From contig JAMXBD010000390.1 in NCBI GenBank assembly GCA_024138025.1, positions 744,001-808,000 of the forward strand: DNA of 64,000 bases, read 5' to 3'. This document shows, in pieces, positions 1 through 10,096 of this stretch (positions are counted from its first letter, which is position 1; each line of letters starts with the position of its first letter). The notes beneath the pieces were generated by a model. It was not told the DNA's origin. It saw nothing but the letters and a program-made list of their open reading frames with translations, and made no database searches. The position numbers and the translations under genes are program-made. The stretch is from Combretum micranthum (taxonomy: Eukaryota > Streptophyta > Magnoliopsida > Myrtales > Combretaceae).

Positions 1-2470
1 TTCATTTTCTTAAGTAAAAATTACATTTTGACACTTGAAAAGTGGTTTTTAAACGAGGGTCTTGCCAAAATACGAATTTCATAATTTTGTTTGAGTTCAT
101 AACTAAGATCTATACTTAATATGAATATAAACATAAAACAAATGCATGGTAATAAGCTATAAACAATGGATCTAAACTTCACTTATCAAAATCTTTCATT
201 TATGGTATCTATATCCTAAGCCCTTCATTTTAAATGAAAAATATACATTTTGAAGTTGAAAAACCACTTTTCTAAATAGGGTTCTATTTTCATCCGAATT
301 TTCAAAAGTTGTTTTTGTTGAAAATAAAATAGATCTTGAGTTTCCTACAACTTTCCTACCATCATCATGTTATAGCAAGTTGTTCATGAACATAAACAAA
401 GGTCTAATGCATTTATGAACTCAAAACACTAGATCTAGTCTTTCAAACTAGTTTTAAATGGATGAATCACTAAGATGAATATGTTGATGATAGATCTATG
501 CATAAATCATAAGAAATAACAAATATAACAACTTAAACAACAAGATCCATGGCATAAACAAAATCAAAGCTACAAAAATTTAGATCTACAAAATATATCA
601 ACTTTAAACAAGAAAATAATTGTAATACAAGATAATAAAAGTAGAGAAAAGGAGTGTTTCATTTTTGGCATCATCATCCTAAGCTTTTAAGCTTATGGAA
701 GGTCATTTGATGCATGAAACCTTCATTACACTTTACCTAGATCACCTATGGAGGCTTTGAGATGAAGATTTGCTTAGAAATCTTCAAGAAATGTGGGTGG
801 AAGCTAATGGAAGAGATAGGGGCAGCATGTGTTCTTGAGGAAACAAGAACAATATGAAGAAGAAAAGAGAGGAAAATGAGAGAGAAAAAGCTAAAGAATG
901 AAAGAGGGAAAGTGAGTAAATGAAGGAGAGAGAGAAAATGAGTGTTTTAATTGAATAAATGAGAGAAAAAAATAAAACAAGGGCAGCCAAGAGGGAGCCA
1001 TGCTGCACGTGAATAAGGGTGAGGAGAGAGAGTGAATTTTGTTGAAATTTGACTCAAATTTGAATTGTATAATTAATGTGTAATGTAACTTTTTGAAGAA
1101 GGATTGAAATATAATTAATTTTGGTCAAAATAGGAGTAAATAAAGGACCATGGCAGCCATAAAGAGGGTCAAAAATCTGCCATCAATTGTGGGATAATGT
1201 GTAGAAAGATTGAAGTGAAAATGAAGTGATATGTGTAAGGTGTACTTGAAGGTATGGGTTGTAAAAGTACTTTATTAATAAAATAAAATAAAATTAGAAA
1301 ATTTATTCCAAATATTTGTAGCAGATTTTTCATATTTAAAATTAAATAATTATTTGAATTATTTTAGTAATTTAACAACTATGTTACCGGTATGATCAAA
1401 ATACGCGATTATGGGCTATAAATGATATTTTTATAACCCGAAAAATTCTAAAAAATTTTATGAAAATAAAAATATTTTTAAAATATTTTTCAATTATTAA
1501 ATTAATTTATTTTATTTTTAGTATCGAGTCTTAAACAGAATCTGATCCCGTAAAGACCCGGAACGAACTAAATTTTAGAAAAACAAAATTTTCTATAACA
1601 TATAAAATATTTATCTAAAAATATAAGACTTTATAAGAATAATAAAATTTTGTAATGAAATAAAAATGAATAGTGCAAATGACTAATCAATTATCGGTAA
1701 TAATGGAAATACGATAAAAAGGTTATAACTGTAACTTTTATAACCCGAAAAATTTCATAACTGATATATTTAGAATTCTTATGAAATTACAAATCTAATG
1801 GTACTATTGGTATGTTTTTGATATCTCGAGCCTCGGGACACGCTTTTCGGAGTTTGTATCCGAACGGGTTCGAAATAGGTAAAAAATTTACCAATCTGAT
1901 ATTTTTAAACAAACTTATATTACTATGAGCTATTCTATATATTTATACTACATCTTGGCCTCTCGGGTTAGGGGCACTAGATTGCTGGACTTACACTATT
2001 GTATTCCGGTTAGGATTTCCGGGTGATATTCCGGTTTAGACCTTTGCCAATTTGAAAACTGATATTTATGTTCATACAACATATTTAATTTGAGAAGTTT
2101 ATTTTAAATTTTATTTTTGTAAGTATTTATTATCTTTTAACGTTTTTTTTTGGAATTCTTGAATTGCTTTTCATTTTCGAATGTTAATCGTTATTTGCTT
2201 TTTAATAATTCATTTTTTGGATCTATATTACCCGATTTTATGAACCGGAGTCACGTATGGAATTTGTCGTACGTAGTGGCTTTGGAATTGTAGTATGTTG
2301 AGTTCTTATTTTGTTTTTAGGGATTCTTATTTTTACCAAGATTCGGAAATTTTTCGAAATTGTTTATGATCTAAGACTAGTTGTAATTTAGTTTTAATTT
2401 GGAGTGATTTTTAGGGTTTATTTTCGAAGTTCATCTTAAAATTATTTATTGAAATTTTCCGAGGCTTACA
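1..2470 (-). mobile_element. Family 1 LTR copy A, old and partial (runs off the left edge)
   Basis: A diverged member of the long-LTR family in minus orientation. Its right end at 2470 reads GAGGCTTACA on the plus strand, corresponding to the 5' TGTAAACC terminus of the family. The U3-type block with CGGGACACGCTTTTCGGAG (about 1836) and the GTATCCGAACGGGTTCGAA stretch (about 1856) match the same positions in copies B to J. The ATACG-containing core occurs twice (about 1384-1450 and 1690-1760), so this copy carries an internal duplication. An AG-rich stretch around 830-1040 corresponds to the leader region. The part that would hold the short conserved exon lies beyond the window edge. It is too diverged from copy B to be treated simply as its partner LTR. 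Confidence 0.7.
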
Positions 2471-3553
2471 CTACGAGTCATCCTTGGCCTTTTTGCTATG
2501 CATTGCCTTGGGCAGCTTCGAACTGTCATCCTTTTCCCCCCACTGGGAGGGTCGATTCCTGGATGTGCTAGGCTTTCCTTATGATAAACCATTTGCGATG
2601 CATGCTCTCTATCGGATACTTCCATTATTACATCCTCGATTTGATTTCTTATTAAGGGACTGTGAGATCGGCTTCTATTCCAAACGTGCTCTTCCGAGGT
2701 TGATTCGACAGGCCATCTGGAATCATGATTGACTTCTGGATGGTTAGAAACATCATCATCCTATCTGTGATTTGCTTGAGGCACTACAGGTTCTTCTCCT
2801 TCCATTCCTTCATCGGCTCCATCCATATCTCTCCCCATTCGACTAGTTCACGCCTTCCTTCTTTTTGTGATGGTGGTGGAGGCGGTTCATCGGGGTGCGG
2901 CCACAAATTCTGATAAACTCCATACTAAAAGAAGTAAGACTCTTCATCTGCTCATCCCTAATCTGTGTAGTCAGCTAGGTCGTCGTGGGTATAGATATAT
3001 ACCGAGCTTATGGAATTCCAGGTTCGAAAGTCGAGAAAGACTGAATGTCTGTCGTTTCAGAAAATGAATGTAGCCTTTTAGAGCATAGGGGTGTGGTTGT
3101 AATGGCACATGAGTCATTCCATTCCATATATAACTTCCATGTCGATCCAATTGGTGCATCTTATGGCGTCATATCTTAACCCATCTATCACATGATCCCA
3201 TATAGTGTCACGGAGTCCTCTTCTCATATGTTATACATTTCTCGAGTGGACCTAGGCTGTCCAACTAGGGCAAACTCATCACATAAACTTCTTACTTTCA
3301 ATCGATAGTCTACAAAAGTCTCGTCACTTCTTAAGTTCAAACATTGGGCCTTAGCTCTAACTTCACCAAGAGTAAGCTATAAAAGATAAGGAAGGTCATT
3401 AATTCTCTTTTTAGAAAATTCTAAGCTTGTCTAGCTTATTTAGGTCTAGGCCTTTGTCTACTTAATTTTTAACTTATCTACCTTTTTCCTTTTCTAGATT
3501 AGTTCCTATTACCTTTATTCTTTTAAACTTGTTGCTCTGATACCAACTTAAAC
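2471..3553 (-). pseudogene. Degenerate retrotransposon internal region (leader plus gag-like remnant)
   Basis: This segment lies between copy A and the PBS of copy B, on the strand expected for the internal region of an element whose 5' LTR is copy B. On the minus strand, 3150-3370 reads in pieces as FVDYRLKVRSLCDEFALVGQ followed by GLRYDAIRCTNWIDM. This resembles the capsid part of plant Gag proteins but is broken by stops and frameshifts. Further on (about 2700-2900 minus) are acidic and Gly-rich pieces such as EPVVPQANHR. No zinc knuckle, protease or RT is visible and the whole stretch is only about 1.1 kb. Gag identity is an inference from a short pattern; the strand and position next to a PBS are directly seen. 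Confidence 0.45.
3534..3545 (-). promoter_or_regulatory. Primer-binding site, initiator tRNA-Met type
   Basis: The minus strand reads TGGTATCAGAGC, the standard plant LTR-retrotransposon PBS complementary to the 3' end of initiator tRNA-Met. It lies 8 bp beyond the LTR terminus at 3554 (spacer 3546-3553). This fixes the biological orientation of the family: LTR 5' end TGTAAACC, LTR 3' end GTGACA, then the PBS. No comparable site borders the other family 1 copies. Confidence 0.85.
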
Positions 3554-4593
3554 TGTCAGTCTCGAAGGGTATCCTAAACGTGGCAGTCCGTCATATATAA
3601 TATCAAGATTTAAGAATGACTACTTTAGTCATGCAAAAGTCTCGGTATTACATGTAAGGCGTCTAACACGATAATAGGAGACGCTTTTGGGAAGTGTGGT
3701 CTATGTAAACCTCGTAAATTTTCCACATTAGTATACGACTCTACAATAGAATGTATGAACTAGTTAATAAACTTAGATCCTAATAAAAGCCTAAGAATAG
3801 ATCAATGCATGGATTTTGGCTAGATAAGGATTTAGAAATCGAATAAAGAACTTCTTTAACCCTAATTGATACCAAAAACGAGATTTCGTATCTTGAACGG
3901 ATAATTCAAGATATGATTAAAAGAAACTCTAAAATTCAAACTCGAAACTTGTTATACAAATAGATTTAAATAGAAAAATACAAATATAGGGATTAAATGA
4001 TTGCTTTTGAACTCAATAATGATTTGAGATTAGAACAACGAGTAGTAATGAGTATATGCTTAGATTTAAACCTTAAATTCAAGATTACTAGATAGTATTA
4101 AACGCTACTAATAAGATTTCATGATAGGTATAAAAAACTAAAGATATATATATATAATATATAGATTAGCCTTTATATCAAGTGCGATATTAAGTAATTA
4201 ATTAACTACGCTTATAGATAAGAAACGATAACCTAAAGATAAACCATTAGGATTATAAATACACAACGAAAACATAAACTAATGTATAACTCAAGATCTA
4301 AACTTCAAATAAATAATTGAATCACATTATTGTTTTAATTAGGGTTTTCTTAAGCTATTAGAGCTTAAAACAAAAATTGACGTAATGAGTTCAGGAAACC
4401 TTAATTGCGGGAGATAAAATTCTACAAATAATTAATTACGTAAATATAAAACTTAAAATTGTATTGTTTGATAATCTAAGTATTCTGTAGAATCCTATAA
4501 ACATATTTTTGTACAAAAACTCTCAAATATTAGCTAAATTATACCCGTATAACTTAGTAAACTATCCTAAAACCAAGTTAATAAACTAAATAA

Positions 4594-4875
4594 TATATAT
4601 ATATATATATATGGAGAGGTTTTCGGCTGCAAGTGGCTGCTTGGATTGCATGAGAAAGAGAGAGCCGAAATTTGATCAATAATGCACCCAAAGAGCCAAC
4701 AAAATAAACTCTTATTCCAATCCAAGATTGCCAAGTAAGCTTCTCATTAATGGAAATGAAAACAACTGATTCAACAGTGTTAAATGAGGAGAAAATTCGA
4801 AGCAAATTCGGAGGAAAATGCAGCCGCAAGCTTCTCTCTTCTTTCTTCTATATATATATATATATATATATATAT
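4594..4875. mobile_element. Possible MITE inserted in a TA microsatellite
   Basis: A segment of about 280 bp bounded on both sides by long (TA)n runs (4593-4612 and 4848-4875). Just inside the runs are imperfect inverted sequences: GAGAGG..TTCGGCTGCAAG on the left and, on the opposite strand, GAGAAGCTTGCGGCTGCA on the right. MITEs that target TA microsatellites are known in plants. No coding sequence is present. The imperfect inverted repeat could also be a chance hairpin, so the call is tentative. Confidence 0.35.
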
Positions 4876-5384
4876 GCAAGTCCATTAATGAACAAACAAA
4901 CAACTTCAACCTTCTCTCAAACTTTCCAGAACGAAATTAATCCTAAGTAGTAGCTAAAACGACCTACAAACAGAGATCAACTAGTCCAGCACAAACCAGT
5001 TCGAATCAGAAGAAAAACAATACGAAAAACATTTGAAACGAGTTCAAAGGTAAGTTGATGTAATTCGAATGATTTTCTTTTAAATCTAAGGATTAGAATT
5101 GACTTCTAATAATCATAGGAACATGATCAACACAAAAACAAGCTTCGAGTTCCATCGGATCGGCTCAACCAAGGTAAAAATCCGAAACCCTAGTTATACT
5201 CTATTAAGATCGAAATCTAAGAATATATCTTTATAGAAGTGTTAAGAGTTGTTTTATGTCTATATATAAGATATAGAAACACTAAGGAATGGTTTAGGAA
5301 TGTTTTTAATGTGGAAAATTTAAGAAATATGAATTGTATCATTGAAGAAGATGATGAACAGTGCTAACACTGTCCATAAGCCGA

Positions 5385-5660
5385 CAGTGTAGACGTTCAA
5401 AGCCGGCGGCTTACAAGGATAGACTGGTGGTGTAGAGACAGCTTACACTAAACAGAAACTACATAAAAATTATTTTCACGTAAAAATAAATGAAGGCCGG
5501 ATATTTGGGATTCTAAGCCTACGGTGTAGGGTCCGACATACGTTAAAAACCGATAGCTTTCAAAGCCGATGCAACCGATATGAATTTATATGCAAAACAA
5601 ATAAACACTGGCACCTGGGCTTTAAAGCCGACGGCGTTGGAGCCGGCGTACACTCATATT
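5385..5660. repeat. GC-rich motif cluster (GCCGGCGGCTT type) in copy C
   Basis: Within an AT-rich background, several related GC-rich motifs occur: GCCGACAGTGTAGACG, AAAGCCGGCGGCTTACA, AAGCCTACGGTGTAGG, AAAGCCGACGGCGTTGG and AGCCGGCGTACAC. The same vocabulary recurs at 16800-17350, 56085-56175 and 57195-57315 in unrelated elements. No open frame is shared. Confidence 0.6.
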
Positions 5661-5738
5661 TTCTTCTACGAAAGCTTATTTTGATATGAACAGAATATAT
5701 ATACATATATATACAATAAGCTTTACTAAACATATAAC

Positions 5739-5771
5739 ATATATATATATATATAATATATATATATATAT
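5739..5771. repeat. TA microsatellite
   Basis: A run of TA dinucleotides with a single interruption inside copy C. Other TA runs occur at about 20033-20052, 24157-24176, 24938-24956, 31069-31082, 45587-45601 and 49355-49378. Confidence 0.8.
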
Positions 5772-6201
5772 AACATAGAACTTGCTAAGAAGACAATTAG
5801 ATACAAACATTTATAATAAATTTATGTAATATTTGATAATTCTTAAAACCTTAAAATTAGAGAAAAATATTAAGTGTTAATAAAAGTTATAAATGATCAA
5901 ATATTTGTTCTAAATAGATAAAATAGGTAAGAATGGAAATTGAAATAAGCTAAATTTACAAATAATGTGACTTCTAAAAATAACAAAATAATTATACGAA
6001 GTAAAATTAGGAGAAACACGACGACACTAAGTAATAATAAATAAATATGATTTACTATATTGAGTTCGGTATAGAATAATATAAAATTAGTATTAGTCAC
6101 TACAAAACTTGATAAATATCAAGCTTAGAACACTAGTCACATATAGGAATCTAGCTATATAATATATATTATATTGATGAATACTTTATTCATCTTAATA
6201 G

Positions 6202-6262
6202 GTGACTTTGATACCCTAGAAGATCTTCCAGCCGATTATTACGATTAAGTCAGTATGAGCAG
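6202..6262 (+). other. Putative LTR mini-exon with acidic 14-codon frame, copy C
   Basis: A 3' splice-site-like sequence (TTCATCTTAATAG, AG at 6200-6201) is followed by two bases and the frame DFDTLEDLPADYYD then TAA (codons 6204-6248). A donor GTGAGT begins at 6263, preceded by an ATG at 6255-6257. The tail ADYYD-stop fits the PEDYYD-stop consensus of the other copies. Splicing is inferred. Confidence 0.6.
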
Positions 6263-7770
6263 GTGAGTAATTCAGTCATATTGTACTGTTTGAGTTTGTA
6301 AATAATTGAACATATAATACAAAGACAATCAAATGGTTGTCTTGTTGTGATCTGATTGTATGATTATTAATCTATCATTACACAAGTGATAACACAATGA
6401 TTTGATGTTGTGAAGTAATATAAAGATGATTGTGTGTAATGTATGATCACCATGAAATTGAATAAGAACTATTGACTTAATAAAATAATCTGGTCATGCA
6501 TTACACGTACTGCATTATTGCATATAAAGATGGGTGATAGCTTGCTACGTTTTAATATTTCTGTTCTCTGTTAACGCTTGGTTTTTCTAAAGTGTTAGTT
6601 CTTCCAAGGTTTTCTTTGTTCCGTTGGTTCTACGGGAACTAAATGGTAATGAAGAACGCCGCCCCTAGCGTCACTTTGAAATGATTAATACTTAGAAAGA
6701 TTCTAAGATGGATACGGGAAATGGTCAGTTAAATTGATTATATTTAAAGTGATAACCTTAAAACGAGAAATCGTTGATTTTCCTGTAAACTTAGTCTCTC
6801 CTGAGCAGATGGGTCATGAGGTAATTATTCTTCAGCCCTGAAAAAGAAAGCGTAAATCTTTTTCCCTGTTTGGATTCTAGATCATCCAAGCTTGTATCTG
6901 TGCATATGATTGAGTGCTTGCATTACATATGATTTGCTAATGACTTGTGTTATAAACCCCTGAAAATTTTCATAATTCATAGAAAATTATCCTAAAAGTT
7001 TAATATTAAAATTGAAATCCCAAAAATCGACTCAAGTTAAAACCAAATTCTAAATCAAGTCAAAAACGAAAATTCTTAGTCTTGAGAAAACAAGAACTCT
7101 TGAAACAAAATATAAAGTCCAACTATCGGTTGGGTTAACGTCCATACGCCAATCAAATCATCTACTCGATTCCTAAAACGTAAATCAAAACAATAGATCT
7201 AAATACCACATAACAACGAAATGATAAAATCTTAAATCCTTCGGTAAAATTTCATAATCACGATTTTCAATTTTCACCAAAAGTCAAACTGAGTCAACTC
7301 ATAACCCTAGACTCGGTTAAACGATCCCGAGAACTAAAGACTATTAAATAATCACAAATAAAATAAGATAAACCTTTGATATCAAACTAAAAATATGAAA
7401 CGATCAAAACTCGAAAATTATATGATCTTACGAATAACTCAACAAAACCGGAACCCTAAAAGTCAACAAAGCCTATAACAAACCCTAGTGCTTAAGATCC
7501 GGCAATCCCACATTCTCAAACCTTAGAAAACAAAATTAAGCTAATAGCTTAAAATAGTTCATAATAATATAGGGTAACATAAAAATATCAGTTTCGTGAA
7601 TTTTGAGTGTCCTTCGGACTCAAGCGGGATCATTACTCGAAAAGCATGTCTCGAAGCTCGAAATATTAAAAATATTCTGTTTATACCAATAGACTCGTAA
7701 AAATATAAGGATTCCAAAAATATCAGTTTTAGAATTTTTCGGTAACTAAAAATTACAGATATAGCTCCAT

Positions 7771-7794
7771 TACGCGTATTTTTATTACTACCGG
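7771..7794 (+). promoter_or_regulatory. Conserved U3 core block, copy D
   Basis: Contains ACGCGTATTTTT followed by ACTACCGGTA. The same block is found at 15411-15436 (E), 20309-20333 (B), 28191-28216 (F), 47263-47287 (I), 60912-60937 (J) and, weaker, 43913-43937 (H), always about 250-350 bp upstream of the TATA box. It is better kept than its surroundings, so an upstream promoter or silencing element is inferred. Confidence 0.55.
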
Positions 7795-8098
7795 TATCTT
7801 AATTATCTAGTCTACTATTTATAGTACTTTTCTACTATTCATTACTATTTCACTATTTCTATTTTTTCTTACACCTATTTCTTACTACCTACATACCTAT
7901 TTTCTTACCTTTTATATTTCCAATACACCTTATATCAAATCATACCTTACATATTAATTATTTTCTTACAAAATTCACTCAAAAATCAACCACTCCCCCT
8001 CTAATACATCATGGCCGGTGCTACTAGCCTCTCTCTCCCTCTCAATTATTTTTCTTTTTCAATTTATTTTATTACATCTAAATTTCTACTCCAAAATT

Positions 8099-8322
8099 CT
8101 ATAAAAATCCCCTTCTTCTTTCATTCTTTCACACAATTTATTTAACTACCAAAACTCTCTCAAAATCTCTCCACAAATCTTCTCTTCAAGAATTCTCTCT
8201 ACCAAAACTCTCTTAAACCAATTCCTCACAAAAATCATTCCTTATACATAAACTATCTATCACATACCACTACTCACATAATACCCCTTTCATCTACCAT
8301 CTTCAAATCACATAAACCTTAG
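8099..8322 (+). promoter_or_regulatory. LTR promoter and ATG-free leader, copy D
   Basis: A TATA box (CTATAAAAATC, 8099-8107) is followed by a C/T/A-rich leader with repeated CTCTC and TCTCCA blocks. No ATG occurs between the TATA box and a 5' splice-site-like CCTTAG|GTAAAAAT (GT at 8323). Copies B, E, F and H show the same arrangement. The transcription start is inferred to be about 30 bp after the TATA box. Confidence 0.65.
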
Positions 8323-8695
8323 GTAAAAATTCTCATATTCTCTTATCATGTTCATATAACTTAACATGAGTTTAGTGAGTGTTTGTTAGACTTATGAGAG
8401 TTAAAGAAGCAACAATTTATTCATGTTTTGTTTTTGTTCATGTTTCTACTCTTTTCTTTATGTTAATATTATGTTGTTATTATTGTTATTATTTGCTTCT
8501 AATCTAACTTATATAAAGTATTATGTATATTATGTATATATATTTATTTAGAGCATATAAGCTCATTTGTTATTTATTTACTTTCAAGTTATGTAATTTA
8601 TTTATTTCATGTTATTATTAAGACTAGTTTTTATAGTCTTAGACTTGTTTATATCAAGTCAAAACAGCCTTTTATTTATTTTTCTTCAATCTTTC

Positions 8696-8718
8696 GGGAC
8701 TAGTCCATTCTTAGTCCC
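8696..8718 (+). other. Conserved LTR hairpin, copy D
   Basis: GGGACTA (8696-8702) pairs perfectly with TAGTCCC (8712-8718) across a short loop. It is preceded by an AGTCTTAGACTTG motif and followed by CCTTGATGAAGCTAATG. The hairpin recurs at the same place in copies E, F, H, I and J. Confidence 0.65.
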
Positions 8719-10029
8719 GGGATACCTTGATGAAGCTAATGTTCCCAATACTTGATATTTTACTTTCTTGCTTATTATTTATTTATAATATTTTCTTATG
8801 TTTTTATGCTCATAATACTTGCATCTACATAATGATATTGTCTCAACTAATTTGAAATTAGAATTTTACTTTACTAAAGCAACTTAAAACTGAATTTTCT
8901 ATTATGTAATTTGTCACAAAATAATGAAGTTATTATCAACAACATAAAAATAAAGTAATACAAGTTTTCTTAAATAACAAAGATAGTTTACCAAGGAAAC
9001 ATAAGAAATAAATATTTTCTTTATATATTATGGTAACCTAAGTTTTAGTAGAATAAGTTGTTAATATTAAAAGTTTTTACAAAAAGCTTAAGATTTAGAC
9101 TCTTTTTCACTCCATAACAAAACTAAGAAACAAACTAGTTTTTAAGGTTAAGATGAATTTAACCCATAAAGTTATGAAGCCACTTAGGAAAAATGATGAT
9201 TTTCAAATTTCTAAAGAAAGAAATTGTTTTCAAATAATATAAATAAGATAAGATTAGAAACAAAGGGTTTTATCAATAAAGAAAATTATTTTCAAAGGAC
9301 ATGAAAAAACCAAGTTTTAGAAAACAAAAACCTATATTTTAAAATGATAAATGTAAGAAGACAAGACTTATTTTTTAAAACCATTATAAATACAAAAAGG
9401 TCTTCAACAACTTAATACGCTTTTGATGAATTTGATCTTTTATCACTAGAAGTAAAACTTATGAAAAACTAAGGTTGAAAGAAAATTTATTTGTTCTTGG
9501 AAAAAGAATGAAGAAAATAAAATAAGAATATACTCATTTATAATAACCTAGGAAAATATAAAGTTTCTTTAAATACTTGAAAAGAAATTTTCAAAGTTAA
9601 AGTTTAAATGAATTGTTTTATGAAATAAATTATTGAGACATTACCATTAGAATTTTTGCATATAAAGTGAGCTTATCTATATACTCAAAGGATTTATCAA
9701 TTATATATACATATATTTATATATGTTTATATTTTTACTAAAGGATTTAGAATGAAGTTAAGTTAGAAAATGGATTTGCAAAAGTTCAGAATTATTCGTT
9801 TCGAATCTGTACCCAACGTTTTCGGAACCCAAATGACCTTTTATGACAAAGATAAGTTTAGAAATGGATAGATCTTTTCGAATAGGTAGAAAACGGTATA
9901 TTATAAGTTATGGCCATTTTAATTTGGAATTTGCTCCTATACGATTTTACTGCAATTTTAAGAAAAGTTTAGAATCTCCAAGGATAGAAATTTCATGAAA
10001 GACTCATCGTGGGTATTTCTCTTGACTAG

Positions 10030-10096
10030 GTGACGAAGGATACGAGAATACCCTACCCGATGATTACTACAACTAAGAAGATTGCGAAATGGACGA
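10030..10096 (+). other. Putative LTR mini-exon with acidic 14-codon frame, copy D
   Basis: Acceptor CTTGACTAG (AG at 10028-10029), then frame DEGYENTLPDDYYN and TAA (codons 10032-10076). The donor GTGAGT starts at 10097, 6 bp after the end of an ATG at 10089-10091. It is 67 nt long, as in copies B and H. Confidence 0.65.

Noticed and set aside
784..1008. Phe/Leu/Ser-rich minus-strand frame
   Set aside because: Lies in the AG-rich leader region of copy A, where the CT-rich strand is stop-poor. Such frames recur in the leaders of other copies (for example 46765-47034) without sequence agreement.
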